Assembly: GCF_001347015.1 (NCBI RefSeq)
Contig: NZ_CFGI01000001.1
Location: forward strand, 124,001 to 188,000
DNA: 64,000 nucleotides
Source: Streptococcus pneumoniae
GTDB lineage: Bacteria; Bacillota; Bacilli; Lactobacillales; Streptococcaceae
Direction: 5' to 3'
Part shown: positions 25,759 through 35,683 of the stretch, in pieces
How the letters are laid out: the number at the start of each line of letters is the position of its first letter
How positions within the stretch are numbered: position 1 is the first letter of the stretch
Translations under genes and position numbers: made by a program
Notes under the pieces: model-generated
What the model saw: the letters and a program-made list of their open reading frames with translations, nothing else
Told to the model about the DNA's origin: nothing
The model's database searches: none

Positions 25759-25808
25759 AAATATATAAAATATTACGTCACTAACAGATGAAAAAAGGAG
25801 GTTTTATC

Positions 25809-26222
25809 ATGAAAAAAATCATCTTCATCAAAACCACTCAACTCCTTGTCATTGATGGAATCATGCTGGCATTTTTGACATTTAAAGAGGGACTTACTTG
25901 GGACTGGATTTTGATTTATAGCGGTTGGCTTATTTTCTTTCATCCTGTGCTATTGACCTATCTTTCTAACCAACTTTGTGACCACTTTAGTCACCTCTAT
26001 TCCCAGATTAGACCAAAATTCTGGCATTTTGCCTTACAAATCCTTCTATGGGATAGCCTGATGATTCTCTCCTTGATATGTTTAAGTGGTATCCCACTTT
26101 TCCTTCAGGGAACTCTCCTCATCCTAGGCCATCTCATCCCTTCCAATCGCATCTGCCAAAGCCTGAAAAGAGACTTCCCAAAAGCCTATCAAGAAACGAT
26201 TTCTTTTTTGAGTATTTTATGA
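25809..26222 (+). CDS. Small membrane protein, unknown function, with cre-controlled promoter
   Basis: A 137-residue protein with about four hydrophobic segments (TQLLVIDGIMLAFLTF, DWILIYSGWLIFFHPVLLTYL, FALQILLWDSLMILSLICL and FLQGTLLILGHLI). It is not recognised as a named family. The start is the ATG at 25809 behind an AAAGGAGG SD; the open frame begins 21 bases earlier without an SD. The cre site over its promoter indicates carbon-catabolite control, but nothing in the protein shows what it does. Confidence 0.7.
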   Translation: MKKIIFIKTTQLLVIDGIMLAFLTFKEGLTWDWILIYSGWLIFFHPVLLTYLSNQLCDHFSHLYSQIRPKFWHFALQILLWDSLMILSLICLSGIPLFLQGTLLILGHLIPSNRICQSLKRDFPKAYQETISFLSIL

Positions 26223-26234
26223 TAGATAAGAAAA

Positions 26235-26255
26235 ACCAAGCCGGCTGGGCTTGGT
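26235..26255. terminator. Bidirectional terminator between the small membrane protein and dtd
   Basis: ACCAAGCC-GGCTG-GGCTTGGT, extended by GATAAGAAA/TTTCTTATC on the flanks. It lies between convergent genes. Confidence 0.75.
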
Positions 26256-26260
26256 CTTTC

Positions 26261-26704
26261 TTATCTATTTTTAGTATCTAGGATAATGGTAACTGGTCCG
26301 TCATTGACCAGCTCAACCTGCATATCCGCTCCAAAGACACCTGTCTGAACGGGCACTTCTTGCTCTAATTTTTGATTGAAAGCATCATAGAAATCTGATG
26401 CCATATCAGGCTTGGCTGCGCCTGTGAAGGCTGGACGATTGCCTTTCTTGGTATCCGCAAAGAGGGTAAACTGAGAAATGGAGAGGATTTCTCCTTCAAT
26501 ATCTTTGACAGACAGGTTCATCTTGCCTTCTGCGTCTGAAAAAATCCGCATATTGACAAGCTTTCTCACGGCATAGTCCAAATCTTCCTCTTGGTCCTCT
26601 GGTCCAACACCAACCAGCAATAAGAGCCCCTGATTGATTTTTCCCTGAACCTGACCTTTAATGCTCACTTGGGCTTTTTTAACCCGTTGGATAATGATTT
26701 TCAT
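26261..26704 (-). CDS. dtd: D-aminoacyl-tRNA deacylase
   Basis: A 147-residue cytoplasmic proofreading enzyme that hydrolyses D-aminoacyl-tRNA. Family motifs are [15 protein letters not shown] at the start, [21 protein letters not shown] (SQFTLFA catalytic strand), and the C-terminal [14 protein letters not shown] carrying the chiral-proofreading NxGPxT element. It follows relA by 29 bases, the common Firmicute relA-dtd pair. Confidence 0.95.
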   Translation of the reverse strand: MKIIIQRVKKAQVSIKGQVQGKINQGLLLLVGVGPEDQEEDLDYAVRKLVNMRIFSDAEGKMNLSVKDIEGEILSISQFTLFADTKKGNRPAFTGAAKPDMASDFYDAFNQKLEQEVPVQTGVFGADMQVELVNDGPVTIILDTKNR

Positions 26705-26733
26705 AATAGCCTTTCTAGTAGAAGCTCGGACAA

Positions 26734-28956
26734 TTAGCCGTTGGTTCGTTTGACAGAGTAAACTTCTGGCACACTCTTAATCTTGTCCACAACCGTAGTC
26801 AATGTAGAGAGGTTGGCAATACCGAAGGACACATGGATATTGGCAAACTTCATATCCTTGGTTGGTTGGGCGTTGACTGTTGAGATATTCTTGGTTGTGT
26901 TTGAAAGAACTTGCAGTACATCGTTCAACAGTCCTGTACGGTTGAGACCGTAGATGTCGATATGGGCCATATACTCCTTATTTGAGCTGGAGTACTGGTC
27001 TTCCCATTCCACATCAAGGAGACGTTGCTCGTAGTTTTCTTGGGCACGCAGGTTCATACAGTCCACACGGTGGATAGCCACACCTCGACCCTTGGTGATA
27101 TAGCCGACAATATCGTCACCAGGCACTGGATTACAGCACTTGGCAATCCGCACTAGGAGACCAGAAGCACCTTCAATGACCACACCACCCTCATGCTTGA
27201 CCTTGATGGTTTCTTTATTTTCAACCTTGATTTCGCCACCTTTGACAAGTTCTTCGGCCTCCGCCTTGGCCTTGGCACGTTCTTCTTCACGACGTTCCTT
27301 TTCAGTCAGACGGTTAAAGACGGTAATGGCACCGATTTCTCCAAAACCAATAGCCGCAAAGAGAGATTCTTCTGTCTTGTAGCTGGTCTTTTGCAGAACT
27401 TGGTCCATGTGGCGCTTGTCCATGAATTTATTGGCCACATAGCCATTTTCTTGGAACTGTGCCATCAGCATCTCACGACCCTTGTTGACAGACAATTCCT
27501 TATCTTGATTTTTAAAGAATTGGCGAATCTTGTTACGCGCCTTGCTGGTCTTGACCATATTGAGCCAGTCACGACTAGGTCCAAAGGAGTTGGGGTTAGT
27601 GACAATTTCAACCTGATCTCCTGTTTTGAGCTTGGTTGTCAGTGGAACCATGCGACCATTGACCTTGGCACCAGTCGCTTTTTCACCAACTTTAGTATGA
27701 ATTTCGTAGGCAAAATCAATAGGTCCTGAATCTTTTGGAAGGGAACGAACAGCACCATCTGGAGTAAATACATAAATCTCCTCAGCCAGATAGTTTTCCT
27801 TAACAGAGTCCACAAATTCCTTAGCATCATCGGCCTGGTCTTGGAGCTCCATCATCTCCTTAATCCAGTTCATCCCAATAGCTGATTCCTTGCTGTTAAC
27901 CTGCCCCTTAACGCCTTTCTTATAAGCCCAGTGAGCCGCAACCCCGTACTCAGCAACCTCGTGCATGGCTTTAGTTCGAATCTGGAACTCAATCGGTCCT
28001 TTTGGCCCATAGACAGTCGTATGGATAGACTGATAACCATTGGCCTTGCGGTTAGCGATGTAGTCTTTGAAGCGACCAGGCATGGGTTTCCAAAGTTCAT
28101 GCACATAACCCAACATGGCATAAACATCACTTTGGGTATCCAAAATGCAACGAATGGCAATCAGGTCATAGATTTCCTCAAACCGTTTTCTCTTATCCTG
28201 CATTTTGCGGAAAATCGAGTAAATATGTTTGGGACGACCATAGATTTTCCCTTTTAAGTGACGATCTGTCGTATAGTCTTCTAGTTTCGTAACTACCTCA
28301 TCCACCAAGGCTTCACGCTCTCTGCGCTTTTCCTTCATCATATGGGTAATCTTGTAAAACTCTGTCGGATTGAGATAACGGAAAGACAGGTCTTCCAATT
28401 CCCATTTGACACTGGAAATCCCCAGACGGTGGGCAAGTGGGGCATAGATTTCCATAGTTTCTTTGGAAATGCGCTCCTGCTTGTCTTTTCGAAGATGTTT
28501 AAGCGTCCGCATATTGTGCAAGCGGTCAGACAGTTTGACCAAGATAACGCGGATGTCCTCAGACATGGCCATGAGCATCTTACGATGATTTTCCGCTAAT
28601 TGCTCCTCAATTGATTTGTACTCGACCTTACCAAGTTTGGTAACCCCATCCACGATTACCCGCACATCAGAACCAAACTCTCTTTCCAAATCGTCCAAGG
28701 TTGCATCTGTATCTTCAACCACATCATGCAAGAAACCACAAGCTACCGTTACAGCATCCAGCTTGAGCTTGGCTAAAATCCCTGCCACTTGGATAGGGTG
28801 AATGATATAAGGCTCGCCTGATTTGCGATATTGACCACTGTGGCAATCCACCGCATAGACCAAGGCCTTATGGACAAAATGGACATCCTCTTCTGTTAAA
28901 TATTCTTTGGTTAAAGCGACAACTTCTTCGCCTGTTAAATTCACTTCTTTTGGCAT
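26734..28956 (-). CDS. relA: Bifunctional (p)ppGpp synthetase/hydrolase
   Basis: A 740-residue RSH enzyme controlling the stringent response. Domains in order are: the HD hydrolase (His53; HD pair His77-Asp78 in [10 protein letters not shown]), the synthetase ([18 protein letters not shown], then [22 protein letters not shown]), TGS ([18 protein letters not shown]), a zinc-finger-like segment ([15 protein letters not shown]), and a C-terminal ACT domain. The hydrolase motif is intact, so both activities are expected. It is followed by dtd. An 18-bp-armed palindrome lies about 80-115 bases upstream in the divergent region. Confidence 0.95.
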   Translation of the reverse strand: MPKEVNLTGEEVVALTKEYLTEEDVHFVHKALVYAVDCHSGQYRKSGEPYIIHPIQVAGILAKLKLDAVTVACGFLHDVVEDTDATLDDLEREFGSDVRVIVDGVTKLGKVEYKSIEEQLAENHRKMLMAMSEDIRVILVKLSDRLHNMRTLKHLRKDKQERISKETMEIYAPLAHRLGISSVKWELEDLSFRYLNPTEFYKITHMMKEKRREREALVDEVVTKLEDYTTDRHLKGKIYGRPKHIYSIFRKMQDKRKRFEEIYDLIAIRCILDTQSDVYAMLGYVHELWKPMPGRFKDYIANRKANGYQSIHTTVYGPKGPIEFQIRTKAMHEVAEYGVAAHWAYKKGVKGQVNSKESAIGMNWIKEMMELQDQADDAKEFVDSVKENYLAEEIYVFTPDGAVRSLPKDSGPIDFAYEIHTKVGEKATGAKVNGRMVPLTTKLKTGDQVEIVTNPNSFGPSRDWLNMVKTSKARNKIRQFFKNQDKELSVNKGREMLMAQFQENGYVANKFMDKRHMDQVLQKTSYKTEESLFAAIGFGEIGAITVFNRLTEKERREEERAKAKAEAEELVKGGEIKVENKETIKVKHEGGVVIEGASGLLVRIAKCCNPVPGDDIVGYITKGRGVAIHRVDCMNLRAQENYEQRLLDVEWEDQYSSSNKEYMAHIDIYGLNRTGLLNDVLQVLSNTTKNISTVNAQPTKDMKFANIHVSFGIANLSTLTTVVDKIKSVPEVYSVKRTNG

Positions 28957-29031
28957 CTCTACTCTCCAATTCTTCCTACCATTTTATCACTTTTTTAAGA
29001 ATATGAAAACTAGATTGGAACAGAATAGGAA

Positions 29032-29072
29032 AAAAATATTTCAGAATTGCTTGACAATTCTGAAATATTTTT
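29032..29072. promoter_or_regulatory. Large perfect palindrome in the relA/exported-protein divergent region
   Basis: Left arm AAAAATATTTCAGAATTG (29032-29049) and right arm 29055-29072 are perfect 18-bp complements around CTTGA. The -35 of the plus-strand promoter lies in the loop. It could be an operator or a bidirectional terminator-like hairpin. Confidence 0.6.
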
Positions 29073-29079
29073 TTATAAT
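29051..29079 (+). promoter_or_regulatory. Consensus promoter for the exported-protein pair
   Basis: TTGACA (29051-29056), a 17-base spacer and TATAAT (29074-29079) are all exact consensus. It would give a leader of about 150 bases before the first gene. Confidence 0.8.
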
Positions 29080-29235
29080 ACATTGTACAGTTAGATTTTC
29101 TATTTAGGTGATAGAAGGAGAGATAGAAGAACGGAAACCATATTGTAACCTAAATATAATTTAACTCCCTATCCTTATCACCTTTTCATTCAAGTCAATA
29201 TAGTTGAATGACGTCGTTTTACAAAGGAGTATTCT

Positions 29236-29550
29236 ATGAAAAAAACTGTACTAACACTATTAGGAGCTACTGCTCTATCTATTACCGTTCCAATCACTGC
29301 TGCTGAAACTAGTACAACAAATAACTTTGAAGGTCCTCGTTATGAGCGTATATATTCTCATCGTTATAGTAAAACAGTAACAAAATACTATAACGATGAT
29401 GGTTACATCCCACCAACTATCTACTATTCAGAATATAATGATAGTTTCCATTCAACCTTCAAAGGAACACTTGAAATAGACAGTGTACGAAGATCAAACG
29501 GTGGAACTCGTGTCACATACACTGGTACCTTGACTGGATTTTGGAATTAA
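29236..29550 (+). CDS. Small secreted protein, paralogue 1
   Basis: A 104-residue protein with a clear signal peptide (KKTVLTLLGATALSITVPITA, cut after ITAAE or nearby) and a mature part of about 80 residues rich in Tyr and Ser. The mature core has KTVTKYY, YYSEYND, FKGTLEIDS and TYTGTLTGF. The next gene has the same motif order. No Cys, sorting signal or known domain is recognised. SD AAAGGAG precedes the ATG. An antimicrobial or surface-binding role is possible but nothing proves it. Confidence 0.7.
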   Translation: MKKTVLTLLGATALSITVPITAAETSTTNNFEGPRYERIYSHRYSKTVTKYYNDDGYIPPTIYYSEYNDSFHSTFKGTLEIDSVRRSNGGTRVTYTGTLTGFWN

Positions 29551-29599
29551 AATCCTCAAGATACTTTCTTCTATCCTTTAGTTTATAAGGAGAACACCT

Positions 29600-29863
29600 A
29601 TGAAAAAAACTTGTATTTCTATCTTTGCTCTCCTAGTGTTAGGAGTTAGCTGCCTGTTTCTATTCAGCCAGCAAAGCTATAAAAAAACAGTCGTTCAATA
29701 CTATGCTAAGGACCAGAACCTGCCCAATAGGATAACTTATAGTGAGTATAGCGATAAGCGAGAAGCCAACTACGGTGGCACTCTAAATATCACATCTATC
29801 AAACAAGCTAATGACGGAGTTTATGCAACCTATGAAGGGCAATTGACACCTCTCCAATATTGA
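29600..29863 (+). CDS. Small exported or membrane-anchored protein, paralogue 2
   Basis: An 87-residue protein with an N-terminal hydrophobic segment (CISIFALLVLGVSCLFLFS) and a mature domain homologous by motif to the preceding gene: KKTVVQYY, TYSEYSD, YGGTLNITS and TYEGQLT. The GVSC stretch does not fit a lipobox well, so a membrane anchor or uncleaved signal is more likely than a lipoprotein. It lies 49 bases after paralogue 1 with SD AAGGAG and ends in a terminator. Confidence 0.7.
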   Translation: MKKTCISIFALLVLGVSCLFLFSQQSYKKTVVQYYAKDQNLPNRITYSEYSDKREANYGGTLNITSIKQANDGVYATYEGQLTPLQY

Positions 29864-29872
29864 TAAATTGAT

Positions 29873-29907
29873 AACCAGCCTGTCTTCATCTAGTCATGCT
29901 GGTTTTT
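29873..29907 (+). terminator. Terminator of the exported-protein pair
   Basis: AACCAGC pairs with GCTGGTT and is followed by T5. The loop is long (18 bases). Confidence 0.65.
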
Positions 29908-29958
29908 AAGTTCATTTTAAATCCTTACCTATTCTCCCCAACTGTGCTATACTTAATT

Positions 29959-30066
29959 TATACTCAATGAAAATCAAAGAGCAAACTAGGAAACTAGCCG
30001 CAGGCTGTACTTGAGTACGGCAAGGCGACGTTGACGCGGTTTGGATTTGATTTTCGAAGAGTATTA
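29959..30066. repeat. BOX element (A-C type, 108 bp)
   Basis: Ends TATACTCAATGAAAATC and GATTTTCGAAGAGTATTA, core TACGGCAAGGCGACG. It is nearly identical to the copy at 3640-3746 and lies just upstream of the MBL gene. Confidence 0.9.
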
Positions 30067-30092
30067 GTGCATTCTTTGAGATTGGAGCTAGT

Positions 30093-30722
30093 ATGAAAAT
30101 CCATAAAACTGTGAATCCTGTTGCCTATGAAAACACCTATTACCTAGAAGGCGAAAAGCACCTCATTGTGGTAGATCCTGGCAGCCATTGGGAAGCTATT
30201 CGTCAGACAATCGAGAACCTCAACAAACCGATCTGCGCTATTCTCCTGACCCACGCCCATTATGACCATATCATGAGTCTGGATTTAGTGCGCGAGACTT
30301 TTGGCAATCCTCCTGTCTATATCGCAGATAGCGAAGCCAGCTGGCTCTATACTCCTGTCGATAATCTCTCTGGTCTCCCTCGCCACGATGATATGGCAGA
30401 TGTGGTCGCAAAACCTGCAGAACACACCTTTGTCTTTCATGAGGAATATCATCTGGAGGAATTTCGTTTCACTGTCTTGCCAACACCAGGTCACTCTATC
30501 GGTGGTGTTTCTATCGTCTTTCCGCAAGCTCATTTGGTCTTGACAGGTGATGCCCTGTTCCGTGAAACAATCGGACGGACAGATCTTCCGACTGGTAGTA
30601 CGGAGCAACTTCTCCATAGTATCCAGACCCAACTCTTCACTCTACCAAACTACGACGTCTATCCAGGACATGGTCCAGCTACGACTATTGCTCACGAAAA
30701 GACCTTCAATCCCTTTTTCTAA
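30093..30722 (+). CDS. MBL-fold hydrolase (glyoxalase II-like)
   Basis: A 209-residue metallo-beta-lactamase-fold enzyme. The metal site is THAHYDH (His54, His56, Asp58, His59), followed by PTPGHSIGG, GDALFRETIGRTDL and YPGHGPAT, the order seen in hydroxyacylglutathione-hydrolase-like proteins. Streptococcal members are usually annotated as glyoxalase II-like; the true thioester substrate is unknown. No C-terminal glutathione-binding domain is visible. A BOX element lies directly upstream. Confidence 0.88.
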   Translation: MKIHKTVNPVAYENTYYLEGEKHLIVVDPGSHWEAIRQTIENLNKPICAILLTHAHYDHIMSLDLVRETFGNPPVYIADSEASWLYTPVDNLSGLPRHDDMADVVAKPAEHTFVFHEEYHLEEFRFTVLPTPGHSIGGVSIVFPQAHLVLTGDALFRETIGRTDLPTGSTEQLLHSIQTQLFTLPNYDVYPGHGPATTIAHEKTFNPFF

Positions 30723-30751
30723 TAAAATGATGACAATCAATTTCGCAATTT

Positions 30752-30866
30752 AATACTCAATGAAAAACAAAGAGTAAACTAGGAAACTAGCCGCAGGTTA
30801 CTCAAAGAACCGCTTTGAGGTTGCAGATAAAACTGACGTGGGTGAAGAGATTTTCGAAGAGTATAA
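30752..30866. repeat. BOX element with partial boxB-like centre
   Basis: Ends AATACTCAATGAAAAAC and GATTTTCGAAGAGTATA. The centre contains GAACCGCTTTGAGGTTGCAG. It lies between the MBL gene and pepO. Confidence 0.85.
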
Positions 30867-30895
30867 GTAAACTATACAGCAAGTCTTTCCACTAT

Positions 30896-30942
30896 AAAAG
30901 GCATCCAGTCAAGGTTTTCACACCTAATTGGATGCCTTTTTC
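30896..30942. terminator. Bidirectional terminator between the MBL gene and pepO
   Basis: AAAAGGCATCCA (30896-30907) pairs with TGGATGCCTTTT (30929-30940), with T on the plus side and A-to-T on the minus side. The genes converge here. Confidence 0.75.
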
Positions 30943-30962
30943 TGATGACTAGGTTCTTTGCC

Positions 30963-32855
30963 TTACCAAATAATCACGCGCTCTTCTGGGGAACGCCACA
31001 TACCGTCGCCTTCTTTGACATCATAGGTTGTAAAGAAATCATCGAAGTTTGGTACTTGTACATTGACACGGAGTTTGGCTGGTGCGTGCACATCGACGCT
31101 AGCCAAAAGTTTCATAAATTCTGGACGACCTTTCATGCGCCAGATGCGACCGAAGTTGTAGAAGAATTCTTCTGCTGAGAAGTCTGGTTCTCTCTTGGCT
31201 GCTTCAAGCGCTGCAGCGATTCCTCCCAAGTCCGCCACGTTTTCTGATACAGTCAATTTACCGTTGATGGTTGCTCCATAAGAATCCTGTCCATCAAATT
31301 GATCGATAACTTTTTGTGTTTTCTCTTTGAAGGCGGCATAGTCGCTCTCTGTCCACCAATCCTTGAGGCTACCATTTTCATCAAAGGAAGCTCCGTTAGT
31401 ATCAAAGGCGTGAGAAATTTCATGGGCAATAACTGCCCCAATACCGCCGTAGTTAGCAGAAGATGACTGATGCAAGTCATAGAAAGGTGCCTGTAAAATA
31501 GCCGCTGGGAAGACAATCAGGTTCTTCTGTGGATTGTAGTAGGCATTGACCATATGAGCAGGCATGCCCCACTCCTTGTAGTCAACAGGCTGGTTCCACT
31601 TGCTCCAACTGTGCTTGATTTCCACACGCGCAAAGGCTAGAGCATTGTCAAAAAGACTAGCCGTTTCATCCACTACCTTGTCCTTATAGCGTGCTGGCAA
31701 TTCTTCTGGATAACCAATATAAGGCTTGATAACATTGAGTTTGACGATGGCCTTGTCACGAGTTTCAGGAGTCAGCCAGTCATTTTTAGCCAAGCGTTCC
31801 TTATAGACATCAATCATAGTTGCCACTTTTTTCTCCACGTCTGCCTTAGCTTCTGGAGAGAATTTTTCATGGGCATACCAGAGACCCAAGGCTTGTTTGA
31901 ATGGACCTTGTGCTAGCTGGTAGGCAGCTTTAACCTTGTCTTTGGCTTCTGGAACTCCAGATAGCGCACGACTGTAGGCACCTGACAAGACACGGATTTC
32001 TTCTGTTAAATAGCTGGTTGAGAGATTCACAACACTTAAAATTAAGGTTGCCTTGAGGAAAGGCCAGGCCTCTTCACTATAGAATTGCTCTGCTGCTTGC
32101 CAGAAACGTTCCTCATCTACAATAACCTTGTCTGGCACTTGTCCAAGAACGGCTTGGAAGAAGTCATCCAAAGGTAGGGCAGGCGCAAATTTCTTGAAAT
32201 CTTCGTAATCATATGGATGGTAAAGTTTAGCATATTCTGAACTTTCTTCATTAGAAAGCACCACTGCTGCAATTCGGCGGTCCAATTCTAGTCTTTTCTC
32301 AAGCAAGTCTTCAATTTCTGCATCATAAAAATCATAAGCCTTGAGGAGATTTGCGCTGGTTTCTTTCCAAAGAGTCAAGAGTTCTTCGCGTTGAGGATGG
32401 TCTTCTGCATAGTAGGTCGTATCTGGCAGGATAGTGCTTGGAGCGCTAGCCCATAAAACGTTGATTCTGGCATCCATAAAGTCTGGTGATACACCAAAAG
32501 GAAGGAAGTTTGGTTTACCTGCAAGCTCAAACTCTGCTAGTCTAGCTGTAAAATCTGCAAAAGTCTCCAATTCTTGAAATTCTTTAAGGAGTGGTAAGAC
32601 AGGTGTGATACCGTCGGCTTCTCTCTTGTCAAAATCACGAACTAGGCGGTGGTATTTGACAAAGTTTGCCAAGATAGGATCCTCAGGCACCTCTTCTCCT
32701 GCCAACCACTTGTCTGTTGTCGCCAACATCAGGTCTTCAATTTCCTGATCTAAATCAACAAAACCTCCTGTTTGAGACTTATCTGCTGGGATTTCAGCTG
32801 TCTGTTGCCATTCTCCATTGATTGCATCATAAAAATCATCTTGATAACGTGTCAT
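30963..32855 (-). CDS. pepO: M13-family endopeptidase PepO
   Basis: A 630-residue neprilysin-type zinc oligopeptidase. The zinc motif is His478-Glu479-x-x-His482 (IAHEISHAFDTNG). ENVADLGGI carries the third ligand, and YNPQKNLIVFPAAILQ precedes. The C-terminus is M13-like (MWRSPEERVIIW). No signal peptide is present. I start at MTRYQDDF (32855), the usual N-terminus, rather than an in-frame start 60 bases upstream. In pneumococcus PepO is also found on the surface and binds host proteins. It diverges from psaB. Confidence 0.93.
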   Translation of the reverse strand: MTRYQDDFYDAINGEWQQTAEIPADKSQTGGFVDLDQEIEDLMLATTDKWLAGEEVPEDPILANFVKYHRLVRDFDKREADGITPVLPLLKEFQELETFADFTARLAEFELAGKPNFLPFGVSPDFMDARINVLWASAPSTILPDTTYYAEDHPQREELLTLWKETSANLLKAYDFYDAEIEDLLEKRLELDRRIAAVVLSNEESSEYAKLYHPYDYEDFKKFAPALPLDDFFQAVLGQVPDKVIVDEERFWQAAEQFYSEEAWPFLKATLILSVVNLSTSYLTEEIRVLSGAYSRALSGVPEAKDKVKAAYQLAQGPFKQALGLWYAHEKFSPEAKADVEKKVATMIDVYKERLAKNDWLTPETRDKAIVKLNVIKPYIGYPEELPARYKDKVVDETASLFDNALAFARVEIKHSWSKWNQPVDYKEWGMPAHMVNAYYNPQKNLIVFPAAILQAPFYDLHQSSSANYGGIGAVIAHEISHAFDTNGASFDENGSLKDWWTESDYAAFKEKTQKVIDQFDGQDSYGATINGKLTVSENVADLGGIAAALEAAKREPDFSAEEFFYNFGRIWRMKGRPEFMKLLASVDVHAPAKLRVNVQVPNFDDFFTTYDVKEGDGMWRSPEERVIIW

Positions 32856-32970
32856 CTTGTTCTCGCTTTCATTTGTACTTGCTTTTAGCTTAACAAAAAT
32901 TGCTTGGGAATGCAATTAAAAATAAACGGATGTTTCCTATTGTTTTTCAGTTATTATTTTAATTTTTTCA

Positions 32971-33008
32971 AAAATTAACTTGACTTAATTTTTTTTTTAA
33001 GGTATATT
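32971..33008 (+). promoter_or_regulatory. PsaR operator and psaBCA promoter
   Basis: An inverted repeat AAAATTAA (32971-32978) / TTAATTTT (32985-32992) surrounds CTTGAC. The -35 TTGACT (32980-32985) is within it, and TATATT (33003-33008) is the -10 after 17 bases. This agrees with the published pneumococcal PsaR site as I recall it. Confidence 0.85.
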
Positions 33009-33032
33009 AAGAGACAGGAGGAATACAAGTTT

Positions 33033-33755
33033 ATGATACGTATCGAAAACCTCAGTGTCTCCTACAAAGAAACGTTGGCACTTAAGGATATTTCACTAGT
33101 GCTCCAAGGACCAACAATTACCGGTATCATTGGTCCAAACGGTGCTGGGAAATCAACACTATTAAAAGGGATGCTGGGAATTATCCCATATCAAGGTCAG
33201 GCATTTCTCGATGACAAGGAAGTTAAAAAATCCTTACATCGAATCGCCTATGTCGAACAAAAAATCAATATCGACTACAACTTTCCCATCAAGGTCAAGG
33301 AATGCGTCTCGCTAGGACTCTTTCCCTCTATCCCTCTCTTTCGAAGTTTAAAGGCTAAACATTGGAAGAAAGTGCAAGAGGCCCTTGAAATCGTCGGCCT
33401 AGCTGACTACGCTGAACGTCAAATCAGTCAACTGTCTGGAGGTCAGTTCCAGCGGGTCTTGATTGCCAGATGTTTGGTACAGGAAGCCGACTATATCCTC
33501 TTGGATGAACCCTTTGTTGGGATTGACTCTGTCAGTGAGGAAATCATCATGAATACGCTGAGAGATCTGAAAAAAGCTGGGAAGACGGTTCTCATCGTCC
33601 ACCACGACCTCAGCAAGGTTCCCCACTACTTCGATCAAGTCTTGCTTGTCAATCGAGAAGTGATTGCCTTTGGTCCAACCAAAGAAACCTTTACCGAAGC
33701 CAATCTCAAAGAAGCTTACGGTAATCGACTCTTTTTCAATGGAGGTGACCTATGA
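33033..33755 (+). CDS. psaB: Manganese ABC transporter ATP-binding protein PsaB
   Basis: A 240-residue ABC ATPase that energises Mn2+ uptake. Walker [10 protein letters not shown] is at residues 34-42, the signature is [13 protein letters not shown], Walker B is [12 protein letters not shown], and the switch His is in [15 protein letters not shown] precedes the ATG at 33033. It overlaps psaC by four bases. It is the first gene of the psaBCA operon under PsaR control. Confidence 0.97.
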   Translation: MIRIENLSVSYKETLALKDISLVLQGPTITGIIGPNGAGKSTLLKGMLGIIPYQGQAFLDDKEVKKSLHRIAYVEQKINIDYNFPIKVKECVSLGLFPSIPLFRSLKAKHWKKVQEALEIVGLADYAERQISQLSGGQFQRVLIARCLVQEADYILLDEPFVGIDSVSEEIIMNTLRDLKKAGKTVLIVHHDLSKVPHYFDQVLLVNREVIAFGPTKETFTEANLKEAYGNRLFFNGGDL

Positions 33756-34600
33756 TTGCAGAATTTATCGATGGATTGCAAAAATTCCATTTCCTACAAA
33801 ATGCCTTGATAACAGCTATTGTCGTCGGGGTTGTAGCTGGAGCTGTAGGATGTTTCATCATTCTACGCGGGATGTCACTCATGGGAGATGCCATTTCACA
33901 TGCTGTCTTACCAGGTGTAGCCCTCTCCTTCATCTTGGGCCTTGACTTCTTTATCGGAGCCATTGTCTTTGGACTGCTAGCTGCCATCATCATTACCTAC
34001 ATCAAGGGAAACTCGATTATCAAAAGCGATACCGCCATCGGCATTACCTTTTCTTCTTTCTTAGCCCTCGGTATCATCTTGATTAGTGTCGCTAAAAGTT
34101 CAACTGACCTTTTCCATATCCTTTTTGGTAATATTCTTGCTGTTCAAGATACGGATATGTTTATTACTATGGGTGTGGGGGCAGCCATTCTCTTGTTGAT
34201 CTGGATTTTCTTCAAGCAACTCTTGATCACTTCCTTTGATGAACTCTTGGCTAAAGCCATGGGAATGCCTGTCAATTTCTATCACTACCTTCTCATGGTA
34301 CTCCTGACTCTCGTGTCTGTGACAGCCATGCAAAGTGTCGGAACTATCCTGATTGTAGCTATGCTGATTACCCCAGCTGCAACTGCTTATCTGTATGCTA
34401 ATAGCCTGAAAAGCATGATTTTCCTTTCCTCAACCTTTGGAGCTACTGCTTCAGTTTTGGGGCTCTTTATCGGCTATAGCTTTAACGTTGCGGCAGGTTC
34501 TAGTATCGTGCTTACAGCCGCTAGTTTCTTTCTCATTAGCTTCTTTATCGCTCCCAAACAACGATATTTGAAACTAAAAAATAAACATTTGTTAAAATAA
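33752..34600 (+). CDS. psaC: Manganese ABC transporter permease PsaC
   Basis: A 282-residue integral membrane permease of the ABC-3 family with eight or nine hydrophobic helices. Family landmarks are [26 protein letters not shown] near residue 27 and [18 protein letters not shown] in the second half. It forms the membrane channel with PsaB and the lipoprotein PsaA. Its ATG overlaps the psaB stop (ATGA). Confidence 0.96.
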   Translation: MIAEFIDGLQKFHFLQNALITAIVVGVVAGAVGCFIILRGMSLMGDAISHAVLPGVALSFILGLDFFIGAIVFGLLAAIIITYIKGNSIIKSDTAIGITFSSFLALGIILISVAKSSTDLFHILFGNILAVQDTDMFITMGVGAAILLLIWIFFKQLLITSFDELLAKAMGMPVNFYHYLLMVLLTLVSVTAMQSVGTILIVAMLITPAATAYLYANSLKSMIFLSSTFGATASVLGLFIGYSFNVAAGSSIVLTAASFFLISFFIAPKQRYLKLKNKHLLK

Positions 34601-34631
34601 GGGGCAAAGCCCTAATAAATTGGAGGATCTA

Positions 34632-35561
34632 ATGAAAAAATTAGGTACATTACTCGTTCTCTTTCTTTCCGTCATTGCTCTTGTAGCATGTGCTAGCGGA
34701 AAAAAAGATACAGCTTCTGGTCAAAAACTAAAAGTTGTTGCTACAAACTCAATCATCGCTGATATTACTAAAAATATTGCTGGTGACAAAATTGATCTTC
34801 ATAGTATCGTTCCGATTGGTCAAGACCCACACGAATACGAACCACTTCCTGAAGATGTTAAGAAAACTTCTGAGGCAGACCTCATTTTCTATAACGGTAT
34901 CAACCTTGAAACAGGTGGCAATGCTTGGTTTACAAAATTGGTAGAAAATGCCAAGAAAACTGAAAACAAAGACTACTTTGCAGTCAGCGAAGGGGTTGAA
35001 GTCATCTACCTTGAAGGAAAAAATGAAAAAGGTAAAGAAGACCCACACGCTTGGCTCAACCTTGAAAATGGGATTATCTTTGCTAAAAATATCGCCAAAC
35101 AATTGAGCGCCAAAGACCCTAACAATAAAGAATTCTATGAAAAAAATCTCAAAGAATATACTGATAAGTTAGACAAACTTGATAAAGAAAGTAAGGATAA
35201 ATTTAATAAGATCCCTGCTGAAAAGAAACTCATTGTAACCAGCGAAGGAGCATTCAAATACTTCTCTAAAGCCTATGGTGTTCCAAGTGCCTACATCTGG
35301 GAAATCAATACTGAAGAAGAGGGAACTCCTGAACAAATCAAGACCTTGGTTGAAAAACTTCGCCAAACAAAAGTTCCATCACTCTTTGTAGAATCAAGTG
35401 TGGATGACCGTCCAATGAAAACTGTTTCTCAAGACACAAACATCCCAATCTACGCACAAATCTTTACTGATTCTATCGCAGAACAAGGTAAAGAAGGCGA
35501 CAGCTACTACAACATGATGAAATACAACCTTGACAAGATTGCTGAAGGATTGGCAAAATAA
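34632..35561 (+). CDS. psaA: Manganese-binding lipoprotein PsaA
   Basis: A 309-residue cluster A-I solute-binding lipoprotein. The lipobox is LVACAS, with Cys at residue 20. Metal ligands of the family are seen in [24 protein letters not shown], the mid-domain Glu and the C-terminal Asp ([10 protein letters not shown]). The start is the ATG at 34632 behind GGAGG. Compared from memory with pneumococcal PsaA, several residues differ (for example Glu rather than Asp in VSEGVEV), hinting at a non-pneumococcal mitis-group strain. Confidence 0.97.
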   Translation: MKKLGTLLVLFLSVIALVACASGKKDTASGQKLKVVATNSIIADITKNIAGDKIDLHSIVPIGQDPHEYEPLPEDVKKTSEADLIFYNGINLETGGNAWFTKLVENAKKTENKDYFAVSEGVEVIYLEGKNEKGKEDPHAWLNLENGIIFAKNIAKQLSAKDPNNKEFYEKNLKEYTDKLDKLDKESKDKFNKIPAEKKLIVTSEGAFKYFSKAYGVPSAYIWEINTEEEGTPEQIKTLVEKLRQTKVPSLFVESSVDDRPMKTVSQDTNIPIYAQIFTDSIAEQGKEGDSYYNMMKYNLDKIAEGLAK

Positions 35562-35568
35562 GCCTCTG

Positions 35569-35602
35569 AAAAACGTCACTCTCACATGAGCTGGCGTTTT
35601 TT
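35569..35602 (+). terminator. psaBCA terminator
   Basis: AAAAACG..., loop, ...CGTTTTTT, with an inner partial stem. It ends with six T. Confidence 0.7.
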
Positions 35603-35628
35603 CTATGCCCACATTTCCGGTCAAATCA

Positions 35629-35658
35629 TTGGAAAATTCCGACTGTTTCAGATACAAT
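35629..35658 (+). promoter_or_regulatory. tpx promoter candidate
   Basis: TTGGAA (35629-35634) and TACAAT (35653-35658) are separated by 18 bases, between the psaA terminator and tpx. Confidence 0.5.
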
Positions 35659-35683
35659 GGAAGAAAAAAGATTGGAGTATCTT

